Notes under the pieces: generated by a model
The model's input: the letters and a program-made list of their open reading frames with translations, nothing else
What the model was told of the DNA's origin: nothing
The model's database searches: none
Translations under genes and position numbers: made by a program
Shown: positions 10,843 to 19,872 of the stretch, in pieces
Position numbering within the stretch: position 1 is the stretch's first letter
How the letters are laid out: each line of letters starts with the position of its first letter
Assembly (NCBI RefSeq): GCF_011766325.1
Contig: NZ_BLLG01000003.1
Span: forward strand, 434,001 to 498,000
Length of the DNA stretch: 64,000 nucleotides
Source of the DNA: Streptomyces pacificus
GTDB taxonomy: Bacteria; Actinomycetota; Actinomycetes; Streptomycetales; Streptomycetaceae
Direction: 5' to 3'

Positions 10843-11661
10843 TCACTCCCAGCGGAAGAACCTCGCCGCCGCGGCGAGCCCCGGCACCGCCCAGCCCGCC
10901 AGGATCCCCAGCTCGCCCCACGGCAGCGCCGCGCCGTCCCGGAGCACGTCGCGCAGCCCGTCGGACAGCGCGGAGATCGGCAGCAGCGCCAGGACCGTCT
11001 GCGCCGCGTCAGGGAACCTCTCCAGCGGCACGATCACCCCGCCGCCGACCAGCAGCAGCAGGAAGACCAGATTGGCCGCGGCGAGCGTCGCCTCGGCCCG
11101 GAGGGTGCCGGCCATCAGCAGGCCCAGACCCGAGAAGGCCGCGGTGCCCGCGACCAGCAGCAGCGCCACGGAAACAGGGTTGCCCCGCGGCGACCAGCCG
11201 AGCCCGAGGGCGATCAGCGTCAGCAGCGCGATCTGAAGGACCTCCGTGACCAGGACGGCGAGGGTCTTGGCCGCCATCAGCCCCCAGCGGGGGAGCGGGG
11301 AGGCGCCCAGCCGCTTCAGCACGCCGTAGCGGCGCTCGAAACCGGTGGCGATCGCCTGCCCCGTGAAGGCGGTGGACATCACGGCCAGGGCCAGGACGCC
11401 GGGGGCGAGGAAGTCGACGGCCCGGCCCGCGCCGGTGTCGACGATGTCGACGGTCGAGAAGAGCACCAGCAGCAGTGACGGGATGACCACCGTCAGCAGC
11501 AGCTGCTCGCCGTTGCGGAGCAGCATCCGCGTCTCCAGCGCCGCCTGCGCCGTGATCATCCGGACGACCGGGGCCCCGCCCGGCCTCGGGGCGTACGCGC
11601 CCCCGCAGCCGGAGGGGCCCGGTGGGCCGGGTGTCCGGTCCGTGGTCACCTCAGCGGTCAC
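10843..11661 (-). CDS. ABC-2 type transporter permease
   Basis: 272 aa from the GTG at 11661, which overlaps the stop of the ATPase gene (GTGA). After a ~25-residue Pro/Gly-rich N-terminus there are six hydrophobic segments (for example QLLLTVVIPSLLLVLF and FLLLLVGGGVIVPLERF). The layout is that of DrrB/ABC-2 export permeases, with FERRYGVLKRLGASPL in the first cytoplasmic loop. It should form a membrane exporter with the upstream ATPase. Substrate cannot be read from the sequence; lipids, drugs and natural products are all known for the family. Confidence 0.88.
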   Translation of the reverse strand: MTAEVTTDRTPGPPGPSGCGGAYAPRPGGAPVVRMITAQAALETRMLLRNGEQLLLTVVIPSLLLVLFSTVDIVDTGAGRAVDFLAPGVLALAVMSTAFTGQAIATGFERRYGVLKRLGASPLPRWGLMAAKTLAVLVTEVLQIALLTLIALGLGWSPRGNPVSVALLLVAGTAAFSGLGLLMAGTLRAEATLAAANLVFLLLLVGGGVIVPLERFPDAAQTVLALLPISALSDGLRDVLRDGAALPWGELGILAGWAVPGLAAAARFFRWE

Positions 11662-12584
11662 GACCGCAGCTCCTTCCCCGTGAGCTCCAGGAAGACGTCC
11701 TCCAGGGTGCGGCGCTCCACGGTGATGCCGTCCGGCATCACCCCGTGCTGCGCGCACCAGGAGGTGACGGTGGCGAGCAGCTGCGGGCCCACGGTGCCGC
11801 TGATCCGGTACCCGCCCGGCGTCAGCTCGGCCGCGGCGGTGCCGTCCGGCAGCGCCTTCAGCAGGGAGCCGAGGTCGAGGCCGGGGCGGCCGGTGAACCG
11901 GAGCGTGTTCTCGGCGCCGCCGCGGCACAGCTGCTCGGGGCTGCCCTGGGCGGCGACCCGGCCCCCGTCGAGGATCGCGACATCGTCGGCGAGCGCCTCG
12001 GCCTCGTCCATGAAGTGCGTGGTCAGCACGACCGTCACCCCGTCGGCGCGCAGTTCGCGCACGAGGTTCCAGGTGGCGCGGCGGGCCTGGGGGTCGAGTC
12101 CGGCGGTCGGCTCGTCCAGGAAGACCAGTTCGGGTCGGCCCACGACGGCCATGGCCAGCGCCAGGCGCTGCCGCTGCCCGCCCGAGAGCCGCCGGTACGG
12201 CGTCCTGCCGCAGGAGCCGAGGCCGAGCCGTTCGGCCAGGGTGTCCACGTCGAGGGGGTGGGCGTGCAGTTTCGCCATATGGCGCAGCATCTCGTCGGCG
12301 CGGGCGCCCGGGTACACGCCGCCGGACTGCAGCATCACGCCGATCCGCGGGCGCAGCCGCGCCGCGTCTGCGGCCGGGTCGAGGCCGAGGACGCGGACCG
12401 TGCCGGTGTCGGCGCGGCGGTAGCCCTCGCAGGTCTCGACGGTGGTCGTCTTCCCGGCTCCGTTCGGGCCGAGGACCGCGGTGACGGTGCCGCTGCGGAC
12501 GTCGAGGTCGAGCCCGTCCACGGCGGCCTTGGCTCCGTACCGCTTGACCAGGCCCCGTACCCGGACGGCGGACTCGTTGTTCAT
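11658..12584 (-). CDS. ABC transporter ATP-binding protein (DrrA/CcmA type)
   Basis: 308 aa from the ATG at 12584. Walker A GPNGAGKTT at residues 39-47, signature RRLSGGQRQR, Walker B LVFLDEPTAGLD and the H-loop TTHFMDEAE are all intact. The C-terminal ~90 residues form the DUF4162-like extension common in exporter ATPases. It is the first gene of a two-gene operon with the permease. It lies divergent from sufR; a 40-nt perfect palindrome sits 30 bp upstream of its start. Confidence 0.9.
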   Translation of the reverse strand: MNNESAVRVRGLVKRYGAKAAVDGLDLDVRSGTVTAVLGPNGAGKTTTVETCEGYRRADTGTVRVLGLDPAADAARLRPRIGVMLQSGGVYPGARADEMLRHMAKLHAHPLDVDTLAERLGLGSCGRTPYRRLSGGQRQRLALAMAVVGRPELVFLDEPTAGLDPQARRATWNLVRELRADGVTVVLTTHFMDEAEALADDVAILDGGRVAAQGSPEQLCRGGAENTLRFTGRPGLDLGSLLKALPDGTAAAELTPGGYRISGTVGPQLLATVTSWCAQHGVMPDGITVERRTLEDVFLELTGKELRS

Positions 12585-12613
12585 GCCGGGCAGTCTAGGG
12601 AGGGGCGCGCGGC

Positions 12614-12653
12614 CGCCGGGGCCCGGGGCGGGATCCCGCCCCGGGCCCCGGCG
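12614..12653. repeat. 40-nt perfect palindrome in the ABC/suf divergent region
   Basis: The two 20-nt halves are exactly complementary with no spacer (core GGGCGGGATCCCGCCC, centre between 12633 and 12634). It lies 30 bp upstream of the ABC ATPase start on the minus strand and 180 bp upstream of the iron-box-like site. It could be an operator, an untranslated-leader hairpin or an insulating terminator. Confidence 0.85.
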
Positions 12654-12833
12654 CGGATCCGGCCACCCCGGGAAGCCCGGGTGAGCGGTGGCTGCCCGGT
12701 GGGGACGGGGGCGCACAGGGGCTCTCCCACGGGGACGGACCGCCGGTCAGCGGGGGTGGACCGGCGCCGCGTGTGCCCTCCGGGCCCCTCCCGACTCCTC
12801 GGCGCCGATCGGGCGACTGATCGTTTCCGCAGG

Positions 12834-12852
12834 TCAGGTTAGGTTTCCCTAA
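12834..12852. promoter_or_regulatory. DmdR/IdeR/DtxR-type iron-box-like site upstream of sufR
   Basis: The 19 bases TCAGGTTAGGTTTCCCTAA match the DtxR-family consensus TTAGGTTAGGCTAACCTAA at 15 of 19 positions, with both outer half-sites well kept. It lies 73 bp before the sufR start. In mycobacteria the iron regulator IdeR is known to influence the suf operon; a similar role for DmdR here is inference. Confidence 0.55.
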
Positions 12853-12911
12853 GTGATGGACGGCACCGCCCGCCCGGTGGGACGCGGCTTGTCAGTCTCT
12901 CGGGAATTACG

Positions 12912-12925
12912 CAACAATGGCGTTG
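12912..12925. promoter_or_regulatory. probable SufR operator CAAC-N6-GTTG
   Basis: CAAC AATGGC GTTG is a perfect 4+4 dyad with a 6-bp centre, directly at the chosen sufR start (its last G is the first base of the GTG). From memory, work on Streptomyces SufR described a CAAC-N6-GTTG palindrome as the binding site of the [4Fe-4S] form. That would make this an autoregulatory operator. The dyad is seen; the binding claim is from recall. Confidence 0.55.
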
Positions 12926-13785
12926 TGAAAAACGTCGGAGCCGTGGGGGAGTCCCCCCAGGAGGAGCTCGCGACCGGGGAGCGGTCCACCCGCAACCGGG
13001 TCGCGCGGTCGATCCTGGACCACGGCCCGTCCACCGTCGCCGATCTCGCGGGGCGCCTCGGGCTCACCCAGGCCGCCGTGCGCCGCCATCTCGACGCGCT
13101 CGTCTCCGACGGCGTCGTCGAGGCCCGCCAGCAGCGTGTGTACGGTACGCGCACCCGCGGCAGGCCCGCCAAGGTCTTCGCCCTCACCGACTGCGGCCGG
13201 GACGCCTTCGACCAGTCCTATGACGTCCTCGCCGTGGACGCCCTGCGCTGGATCGAGGAGAACGCGGGAGGCGAGGCGGCCGTCGCCGCCTTCGCCCGGG
13301 ACCGTATGGAGGCCCAGGCCGAGGCGTACCGCCGGGCCGTGGAGACCGCCGATCCCGCGGCGCGCACCGAGGCGCTGGCCAGGGCGCTGACCGCGGACGG
13401 GTACGCTGCCACGGCGCGTCACGCCCCGGTCGGCGAGCAGCTGTGCCAGCACCACTGCCCCGTCGCCCATGTGGCGGAGCGGTATCCGCAGCTGTGCGAG
13501 GCGGAGACGGAGGTCTTCTCCCGTCTGCTCGGCACCCACGTACAGCGTCTGGCCACCATCGCCCACGGCGACGGCGTGTGCACGACCTTCATCCCGAAGG
13601 CCGCCCACCGGCCCGACGAACGCTCGGCCGGCGGGTCCGGCACGGCCGGCGGCCCCGCCGGGACCGCCGAGGCGGCCGAGAGGACCGCCCCGGCCGCCGG
13701 GGCAGCCAGGACCGCGAAGGCGGCCAGGACTGCCAAGATCAGTTCGCAAGCATCTGCAAGCACGTCCGGGAGGAACCCCGCATGA
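12925..13785 (+). CDS. sufR: Fe-S cluster-responsive transcriptional regulator SufR
   Basis: 286 aa from the GTG at 12925; an in-frame GTG at 12853 exists, but it would place the regulatory sites inside the gene. A winged helix-turn-helix covers about residues 25-75 ([16 protein letters not shown].., [14 protein letters not shown]). Four cysteines C174, C178, C191 and C219 (CQHHC..C) match the cluster-binding pattern of SufR repressors. The last ~50 residues are a low-complexity Ala/Thr/Arg/Lys tail that differs from usual family members. Its stop overlaps the sufB start (ATGA). Likely represses the suf operon when clusters are plentiful. Confidence 0.9.
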   Translation: MKNVGAVGESPQEELATGERSTRNRVARSILDHGPSTVADLAGRLGLTQAAVRRHLDALVSDGVVEARQQRVYGTRTRGRPAKVFALTDCGRDAFDQSYDVLAVDALRWIEENAGGEAAVAAFARDRMEAQAEAYRRAVETADPAARTEALARALTADGYAATARHAPVGEQLCQHHCPVAHVAERYPQLCEAETEVFSRLLGTHVQRLATIAHGDGVCTTFIPKAAHRPDERSAGGSGTAGGPAGTAEAAERTAPAAGAARTAKAARTAKISSQASASTSGRNPA

Positions 13786-15203
13786 CTCTCCCCACGGAGA
13801 CTGCCCACCCCGAGCTCGAGGGCCTGGGCAAGTACGAATACGGCTGGGCCGACTCCGACGCCGCTGGTGCCGCTGCGAAGCGCGGCCTCTCGCAGGAGGT
13901 GGTCCGGGACATCTCCGCGAAGAAGTCCGAGCCCGAGTGGATGCTCAAGATGCGTCTGAAGGGCCTGAAGCTCTTCGAGAAGAAGCCCATGCCGAACTGG
14001 GGCTCGGACCTCTCCGGCATCGACTTCGACAACATCAAGTACTTCGTGCGCTCCACGGAGAAGCAGGCGCAGTCCTGGGAGGACCTGCCCGAGGACATCA
14101 AGAACACCTACGACAAGCTCGGCATCCCCGAGGCCGAGAAGCAGCGCCTGGTGGCCGGTGTCGCCGCGCAGTACGAGTCCGAGGTCGTCTACCACCAGAT
14201 CCGCGAGGACCTGGAGGAGCAGGGCGTGCTCTTCCTGGACACCGACACCGCGCTGAAGGAGCACCCGGAGCTCTTCAAGGAGTACTTCGGCACGGTCATC
14301 CCGGCCGGCGACAACAAGTTCGCCTCGCTGAACACCGCGGTGTGGTCCGGCGGCTCCTTCATCTACGTGCCGAAGGGCGTGCACGTCGAGATCCCGCTCC
14401 AGGCCTACTTCCGGATCAACACCGAGAACATGGGCCAGTTCGAGCGGACGCTGATCATCGTCGACGAGGACGCCTACGTCCACTACGTCGAGGGCTGCAC
14501 CGCCCCGATCTACTCCTCGGACTCGCTGCACAGCGCCGTGGTCGAGATCATCGTCAAGAAGGGCGCCCGCTGCCGCTACACGACCATCCAGAACTGGTCG
14601 AACAACGTCTACAACCTGGTCACCAAGCGTGCCGTGGCGTACGAGGGCGCGACCATGGAGTGGGTCGACGGCAACATCGGCTCGAAGGTCACGATGAAGT
14701 ACCCCGCCGTGTACCTGATGGGCGAGCACGCCAAGGGCGAGACCCTGTCCATCGCCTTCGCGGGCGAGGGCCAGCACCAGGACGCCGGCGCCAAGATGGT
14801 CCACATGGCGCCGAACACCTCGTCGAACATCGTCTCCAAGTCGGTGGCGCGGGGCGGCGGCCGCACGTCCTACCGCGGCCTGATCGAGATCGGCGAGGGC
14901 GCCCCCGGCGCCAAGTCCAACGTGCTCTGCGACGCGCTGCTCGTGGACACGATCTCCCGGTCCGACACCTACCCGTACGTCGACGTCCGCGAGGACGACG
15001 TCTCCATGGGGCACGAGGCCACCGTCTCCAAGGTCTCCGAGGACCAGCTCTTCTATCTGATGAGCCGGGGCCTGTCCGAGGACGAGGCGATGGCGATGAT
15101 CGTGCGCGGCTTCGTCGAGCCGATCGCCAAGGAGCTGCCGATGGAGTACGCACTGGAGCTGAACCGGCTGATCGAGCTGCAGATGGAGGGCGCGGTCGGC
15201 TGA
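13782..15203 (+). CDS. sufB: Fe-S cluster assembly protein SufB
   Basis: 473 aa, start ATG 13782 with AGGA about nine bases upstream; starts inside the sufR stop (ATGA). SufB is the scaffold on which Fe-S clusters are built, in complex with SufC and SufD. The sequence has the usual [10 protein letters not shown].., [16 protein letters not shown] and [12 protein letters not shown] blocks, the conserved cysteine in YVEGCTAP, and the C-terminal beta-helix segment [15 protein letters not shown] with conserved cysteine in SNVLCDALL. Full length, no disruption. Confidence 0.97.
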   Translation: MTLPTETAHPELEGLGKYEYGWADSDAAGAAAKRGLSQEVVRDISAKKSEPEWMLKMRLKGLKLFEKKPMPNWGSDLSGIDFDNIKYFVRSTEKQAQSWEDLPEDIKNTYDKLGIPEAEKQRLVAGVAAQYESEVVYHQIREDLEEQGVLFLDTDTALKEHPELFKEYFGTVIPAGDNKFASLNTAVWSGGSFIYVPKGVHVEIPLQAYFRINTENMGQFERTLIIVDEDAYVHYVEGCTAPIYSSDSLHSAVVEIIVKKGARCRYTTIQNWSNNVYNLVTKRAVAYEGATMEWVDGNIGSKVTMKYPAVYLMGEHAKGETLSIAFAGEGQHQDAGAKMVHMAPNTSSNIVSKSVARGGGRTSYRGLIEIGEGAPGAKSNVLCDALLVDTISRSDTYPYVDVREDDVSMGHEATVSKVSEDQLFYLMSRGLSEDEAMAMIVRGFVEPIAKELPMEYALELNRLIELQMEGAVG

Positions 15204-15265
15204 CGCCGCCGCACCGCCCGCAGCGACGCAGATCTCTCACGTAGGAAGCGAGCAACACGACAGCC

Positions 15266-16480
15266 ATGGCTGAGGCTCAGAACTCCCCGACCCCCCACTC
15301 CGCCCGGGCGGGGGGCCCCCCACCGGCGGGCTCCACCACCGCCGGCTCCCTCGCGGTGGCGGCGGAGTCGACCGTCGCCACCCGGATGAGCGCACCCCCG
15401 TCGTTCGACGTCGCGGACTTCCCGGTACCGCACGGCCGCGAGGAGGAGTGGCGGTTCACGCCGCTGGAGCGCCTGAAGGGCCTCCACGACGGCACCGCCA
15501 CGGCGGACGGTTCGATCAGGGTCGAGGTGAGCGCCCCCGACGGCGTCACCGTCGAGTCCGTCGGGCGTGACGACGCGCGCGTCGGCCGGGCGGGCGCGCC
15601 CGTCGACCGGGTCGCCGCGCAGGCGTTCTCCTCGTTCGAGAAGGCCACCGTCGTCTCGGTCCCCAAGGAGACGGTGCTGACCGAGCCGGTGCGGGTGACC
15701 CTGCACGGCGAGGGGGGCACCACCTTCGGGCACACGGTCTTCGAGGTCGGCGCCTTCGCCGAGGCCGTCATCGTCATCGACCACACCGGCGACGCCGTGC
15801 GCGCCGCCAACGTGGACTTCCTGATCGGCGACGGAGCCAGGGTCACCTTCGTCTCCGTCCAGGACTGGGACGACACCGCCGTGCACTGCTCCCAGCACAA
15901 TGTGCTCGTCGGCCGCGACGCCGGCTTCAAGTCGGTGGTCATCACCTTCGGCGGCGACGTCGTGCGCCTGCACCCCCGCGTCGCGTACGCGGGCACCGGC
16001 GGCGAGGCCGAGCTCTTCGGGCTGTACTTCACCGACGCCGGCCAGCACCAGGAGCACCGCCTGCTGGTCACCCACAACACGCCGCACTGCAGGTCCAACG
16101 TCGTCTACAAGGGCGCGCTGCAGGGCGACGACGCGCACGCCGTCTGGATCGGGGACGTCCTCATCGAGGCCGCGGCCGAGGGCACCGACACCTACGAGAT
16201 GAACCGCAACCTGGTCCTGACCGACGGTGCCAGGGTCGACTCCGTGCCCAATCTGGAGATCGAGACCGGCGAGATCGTCGGCGCCGGACACGCCTCCGCC
16301 ACCGGCCGCTTCGACGACGAGCAGCTCTTCTACCTGATGGCCCGGGGCATCCCGGAGGCCGAGGCCCGCCGCCTGGTCGTCCGCGGCTTCTTCGCCGAGC
16401 TGGTCCAGCAGATCGGCCTGCCGGACGTGGAGGAGCGCCTCATCGCCACGATCGAGGCGGAGCTGGAGGCGTCCGTCTGA
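15266..16480 (+). CDS. sufD: Fe-S cluster assembly protein SufD
   Basis: 404 aa. SufD is the paralogue of SufB and forms the SufBC2D complex, important for iron entry. The first ~40 residues are a Pro/Ala/Gly-rich extension, then VPHGREEEWRFTPLERLKGL starts the normal domain. The C-terminal DEQLFYLMARGI and ARRLVVRGFFAEL are shared with SufB. The gap to sufB is 62 bp, larger than other gaps in the operon. The stop TGA overlaps the next ATG by one base. Confidence 0.95.
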   Translation: MAEAQNSPTPHSARAGGPPPAGSTTAGSLAVAAESTVATRMSAPPSFDVADFPVPHGREEEWRFTPLERLKGLHDGTATADGSIRVEVSAPDGVTVESVGRDDARVGRAGAPVDRVAAQAFSSFEKATVVSVPKETVLTEPVRVTLHGEGGTTFGHTVFEVGAFAEAVIVIDHTGDAVRAANVDFLIGDGARVTFVSVQDWDDTAVHCSQHNVLVGRDAGFKSVVITFGGDVVRLHPRVAYAGTGGEAELFGLYFTDAGQHQEHRLLVTHNTPHCRSNVVYKGALQGDDAHAVWIGDVLIEAAAEGTDTYEMNRNLVLTDGARVDSVPNLEIETGEIVGAGHASATGRFDDEQLFYLMARGIPEAEARRLVVRGFFAELVQQIGLPDVEERLIATIEAELEASV

Positions 16481-16797
16481 TGGCCTTCGTCCGCGCCTGT
16501 GGGCTGAGCGAGCTGGAGGAGGACACCCCGAAGCGGGTGGAACTCGACGGCACGCCGGTCTCCGTCGTCCGCACGGAGGGCGAGGTGTTCGCGATCCACG
16601 ACATCTGCTCGCACGCCAACGTCTCCCTGTCCGAGGGCGAGGTGGAGGACTGCCAGATCGAGTGCTGGCTGCACGGTTCCAGCTTCGACCTCCGCACCGG
16701 CAAACCGTCCGGTCTTCCCGCGACGCGCCCCGTCCCCGTGTACCCCGTAAAGATCGAAGGGGACGATGTGCTCGTCTCCGTCACCCAGGAGTCCTGA
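16480..16797 (+). CDS. Rieske-type [2Fe-2S] ferredoxin in suf operon
   Basis: 105 aa. The Rieske ligands are C43-x-H45 and C62-x2-H65 (CSHANVSL.., CWLHGSSF), all present, so it should bind a [2Fe-2S] cluster. Such proteins are labelled bifunctional or non-heme iron oxygenase ferredoxin subunits. In actinobacterial suf operons one sits between sufD and sufC, probably supplying electrons or acting as a target in cluster assembly (inference). Start overlaps the sufD stop by one base; sufC follows after 7 bp. Confidence 0.92.
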   Translation: MAFVRACGLSELEEDTPKRVELDGTPVSVVRTEGEVFAIHDICSHANVSLSEGEVEDCQIECWLHGSSFDLRTGKPSGLPATRPVPVYPVKIEGDDVLVSVTQES

Positions 16798-16804
16798 GTC
16801 ACCC

Positions 16805-17569
16805 ATGGCAACGCTTGAAATCCGCGACCTGCACGTCTCCGTCGAGGCCGAGAACGGCCCCCGGGAGATCCTCAAGGGCGTCGACCTGACCGTGAAGCAG
16901 GGCGAGACCCACGCCATCATGGGCCCCAACGGCTCCGGCAAGTCGACCCTCGCCTACTCCCTCGCGGGCCACCCCAAGTACACGGTCACCGGTGGCACCG
17001 TGACCCTGGACGGCGAGGACGTCCTGGAGATGTCCGTCGACGAGCGCGCCCGCGCCGGCGTCTTCCTCGCCATGCAGTACCCGGTCGAGGTCCCCGGTGT
17101 CTCGGTCTCCAACTTCCTGCGCACCTCCGCCACCGCCCTCCGCGGGGAGGCCCCCAAGCTGCGCACCTGGGTGAAGGAGGTCAGGGAGACCATGGAGCGG
17201 CTCCAGATGGACCCCTCCTTCGCCGAGCGGAACGTCAACGAGGGCTTCTCCGGCGGTGAGAAGAAGCGCCACGAGATCCTGCAGCTGGAGCTCCTCAAGC
17301 CGAAGATCGCGATCCTCGACGAGACCGACTCCGGCCTCGACGTCGACGCACTGCGCACCGTCTCCGAGGGCGTCAACCGCGTCCGGGAGACCGGTGAGGT
17401 CGGCACCCTGCTGATCACGCATTACACGCGCATCCTGCGCTACATCAAGCCCGACTTCGTCCATGTGTTCGCGAAGGGCCGTATCGCCGAGTCCGGCGGT
17501 GCCGAACTCGCCGACAAGCTCGAGGCGGAGGGCTACGAGGCCTACACGAAGGGCGGCGTATCCGCGTGA
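16805..17569 (+). CDS. sufC: Fe-S cluster assembly ATPase SufC
   Basis: 254 aa from ATG 16805. A cytoplasmic ABC-type ATPase of the SufBC2D scaffold. Walker A GPNGSGKST is at residues 40-48, the SufC-type signature GFSGGEKKRHEI, and Walker B IAILDETDSGLDVD with the D-E-T-D variation typical of SufC. THYTRILRYIKPDFVHV follows, as expected. The start of sufS overlaps its stop (GTGA). Confidence 0.97.
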   Translation: MATLEIRDLHVSVEAENGPREILKGVDLTVKQGETHAIMGPNGSGKSTLAYSLAGHPKYTVTGGTVTLDGEDVLEMSVDERARAGVFLAMQYPVEVPGVSVSNFLRTSATALRGEAPKLRTWVKEVRETMERLQMDPSFAERNVNEGFSGGEKKRHEILQLELLKPKIAILDETDSGLDVDALRTVSEGVNRVRETGEVGTLLITHYTRILRYIKPDFVHVFAKGRIAESGGAELADKLEAEGYEAYTKGGVSA

Positions 17570-18822
17570 CACAGATGCCGGGCCTCCTCGACACCGAGGC
17601 GATCCGCAAGGACTTCCCGATCCTCGACCGCGTGCTGCACGACGGCCACAGGCTCGTCTACCTGGACAACGCGGCGACCTCGCAGAAGCCCCGCCAGGTG
17701 CTCGACGCCCTCGCCGAGTACTACGAGCGCTACAACGCCAATGTCCACCGCGGTGTGCACGTGCTCGCCGAGGAGGCCACGGCACTGTACGAGGGCGCGC
17801 GCGACAAGGTCGCCTCCTTCGTCAACGCGCCGAGCCGCAACGAGGTGATCTTCACCAAGAACGCCTCGGAGTCGCTGAACCTCGTGGCGAACATGCTGGG
17901 CTGGGCCGACGAGCCGTACCGCGTGGACCGCGAGACCGAGATAGTCATCACGGAGATGGAGCACCACTCCAACATCGTCCCGTGGCAGCTGCTGGCGCAG
18001 CGCACCGGCGCGAAGCTGAGGTGGTTCGGCCTCACCGACGACGGCCGCCTCGACCTCTCCGGCATCGAGGAGGTCATCACCGAGAAGACGAAGATCGTCT
18101 CCTTCACGCTGGTCTCCAACATCCTGGGCACGGTCAACCCGGTCGAGCGGATCGTCCGCCGGGCCCAGGAGGTCGGCGCGCTCGTCCTGGTCGACGCCTC
18201 GCAGGCCGCCCCGCACATGCCGCTGGACGTCCAGGCCCTCGGCGCCGACTTCGTGGCCTTCACCGGCCACAAGATGTGCGGCCCGACCGGTATCGGCGTG
18301 CTCTGGGGCCGCCAGGAGCTGCTGGAGGACCTCCCGCCGTTCCTCGGCGGCGGCGAGATGATCGAGACCGTCTCGATGCACTCCTCGACCTACGCCCCCG
18401 CGCCGCACAAGTTCGAGGCGGGTACGCCCCCGGTCGCCCAGGCCGTCGGCCTCGGCGCGGCCGTGGACTACCTCACCGCGATCGGCATGGACAAAATCGC
18501 CCAGCATGAGCACGCCATCACCGAGTACGCGGTCCGGCGGCTCCAGGAGGTCCCCGATCTGCGGATCATCGGCCCGGTCACGGCCGAGGACCGCGGCGCG
18601 GCGATCTCCTTCGTACTCGGCGACATCCACCCGCATGACGTGGGGCAGGTGCTGGACGAGCAGGGCATCGCCGTCCGGGTCGGCCACCACTGCGCACGGC
18701 CGGTGTGCCTCCGGTACGGAATTCCCGCGACCACGAGGGCGTCGTTCTATCTGTACTCCACGCCGGGCGAGGTGGACGCGCTGGTCGACGGCCTGGAGCA
18801 CGTCCGCAACTTCTTCGGCTGA
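17566..18822 (+). CDS. sufS: cysteine desulfurase SufS
   Basis: 418 aa, GTG start. A PLP-dependent group II cysteine desulfurase that provides sulfur as a persulfide. The PLP lysine is K236 in TGHKMCGPTGIG, and the catalytic cysteine is C376 in RVGHHCARP, with the short loop of the SufS group. Other blocks include YLDNAATSQKP and HHSNIVPWQ. Overlaps sufC by 4 nt and is followed after 10 bp by sufU, its zinc-dependent sulfur acceptor. Confidence 0.96.
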   Translation: MTQMPGLLDTEAIRKDFPILDRVLHDGHRLVYLDNAATSQKPRQVLDALAEYYERYNANVHRGVHVLAEEATALYEGARDKVASFVNAPSRNEVIFTKNASESLNLVANMLGWADEPYRVDRETEIVITEMEHHSNIVPWQLLAQRTGAKLRWFGLTDDGRLDLSGIEEVITEKTKIVSFTLVSNILGTVNPVERIVRRAQEVGALVLVDASQAAPHMPLDVQALGADFVAFTGHKMCGPTGIGVLWGRQELLEDLPPFLGGGEMIETVSMHSSTYAPAPHKFEAGTPPVAQAVGLGAAVDYLTAIGMDKIAQHEHAITEYAVRRLQEVPDLRIIGPVTAEDRGAAISFVLGDIHPHDVGQVLDEQGIAVRVGHHCARPVCLRYGIPATTRASFYLYSTPGEVDALVDGLEHVRNFFG

Positions 18823-18832
18823 GGGGCCTGAC

Positions 18833-19288
18833 GTGAAGCTTGATTCGATGTACCAGGACGTCATTCTGGACCACTACAAGCACCCGCACGGGCGGGGCCT
18901 GCGGGACGGTGACGCCGAGGTGCACCACGTCAACCCCACCTGCGGCGACGAGATCACGATGCGGGTGAAGTACGACGGCACCCGTATCGAGGACGTCTCC
19001 TACGACGGCCATGGCTGCTCCATCAGCCAGGCGTCCGCCTCCGTGCTGAACGAACTGCTCGTCGGCAAGGAACTCGCCGAGGCGCAGAAGATCCAGGCCG
19101 CGTTTCTGGAGCTGATGCAGTCCAAGGGCCGGATCGAGCCGGACGACGCGATGGAGGAGGTGCTGGAGGACGCGGTGGCGTTCGCCGGCGTCTCCAAGTA
19201 CCCGGCGCGCGTGAAGTGCGCCCTGCTGAGCTGGATGGCATGGAAGGACGCGACGGCGCAGGCGCTGTCCGAAGGGAAGACCGCATGA
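18833..19288 (+). CDS. sufU: Fe-S assembly sulfur acceptor SufU
   Basis: 151 aa from GTG 18833, with GAGGGG just upstream. An IscU-like protein of the SUF system that accepts sulfur from SufS through a zinc site. C37 (NPTCGDE, with D39), C62 (GHGCSIS) and C129 (VKCALL) are the expected ligands. The ~20-residue insert between the second and third cysteine typical of SufU is present. An in-frame ATG at 18848 is an alternative start. Overlaps the next gene by 4 nt (ATGA). Confidence 0.95.
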   Translation: MKLDSMYQDVILDHYKHPHGRGLRDGDAEVHHVNPTCGDEITMRVKYDGTRIEDVSYDGHGCSISQASASVLNELLVGKELAEAQKIQAAFLELMQSKGRIEPDDAMEEVLEDAVAFAGVSKYPARVKCALLSWMAWKDATAQALSEGKTA

Positions 19289-19680
19289 CCGAGAACCCCG
19301 AGACCGCGGCGGAGAAGGACTGGCCGGACGAGGAGACCTTCTCCTCCGAGGCCGCGGCGCCGACGAGCACCAAGGCGTCCGAGGAGGAGGTCCGGGAGGC
19401 CCTCTACGATGTCGTCGACCCCGAGCTGGGCATCGACGTGGTCAACCTCGGGCTGATCTACGGCATCCACGTCGACGACGCCAACATCGCCACCCTGGAC
19501 ATGACACTGACCTCCGCGGCCTGCCCGCTGACGGATGTGATCGAGGACCAGGCGAAGGCCGCGACGGACGGCATCGTCAACGAACTGAAGATCAACTGGG
19601 TCTGGATGCCGCCGTGGGGACCGGACAAGATCACGGACGACGGCCGCGAGCAGCTGAGAGCGCTCGGCTTCAATGTCTGA
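19285..19680 (+). CDS. sufT: metal-sulfur cluster assembly factor (DUF59/SufT-like)
   Basis: 131 aa from ATG 19285. After a ~30-residue acidic N-terminus the MIP18/DUF59 domain begins (EALYDVVDPELGIDVVNLGLIYG), and the conserved cysteine motif appears as LTSAACPLTD. The family assists maturation of Fe-S proteins; in actinobacteria it is the last suf gene. Translation is coupled to sufU. A 7-bp tandem repeat starts directly at the stop codon. Confidence 0.92.
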   Translation: MTENPETAAEKDWPDEETFSSEAAAPTSTKASEEEVREALYDVVDPELGIDVVNLGLIYGIHVDDANIATLDMTLTSAACPLTDVIEDQAKAATDGIVNELKINWVWMPPWGPDKITDDGREQLRALGFNV

Positions 19681-19720
19681 CGGCTGACGGCTGACGGCTG
19701 ACGGCTGACGGCTGACGGCT
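19681..19720. repeat. 7-bp tandem repeat (CGGCTGA) directly after sufT
   Basis: Five exact copies of CGGCTGA plus five more bases, phased with the TGA stop of sufT. Because 7 is not a multiple of 3, the array places TGA in all three forward frames, acting as a multi-frame stop. Probably replication slippage. Confidence 0.9.
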
Positions 19721-19778
19721 CCGGCGCCCCCGGGGCGGGCAGGTCTCGCGGTGCTACGCCGCGGTGGGGCCCGTTCGC

Positions 19779-19813
19779 CGGACGGGGAGAACCCGTCCGC
19801 ACCGTTGCGGTGC
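19779..19813. terminator. two adjacent short hairpins downstream of suf
   Basis: CGGACGGG-GAGAA-CCCGTCCG (8-bp stem, 19779-19799) is followed at once by GCACCG-TTG-CGGTGC (6-bp stem, 19799-19813). There is no U-tract, as is usual in Streptomyces. Placed 100 bp after the suf operon they may help end transcription. Confidence 0.5.
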
Positions 19814-19872
19814 GCGGAGCGCCCCAGCCGGCCCCGAGCGGCCCATCGGCGGCCACCGGCGGCCCAGGACAC

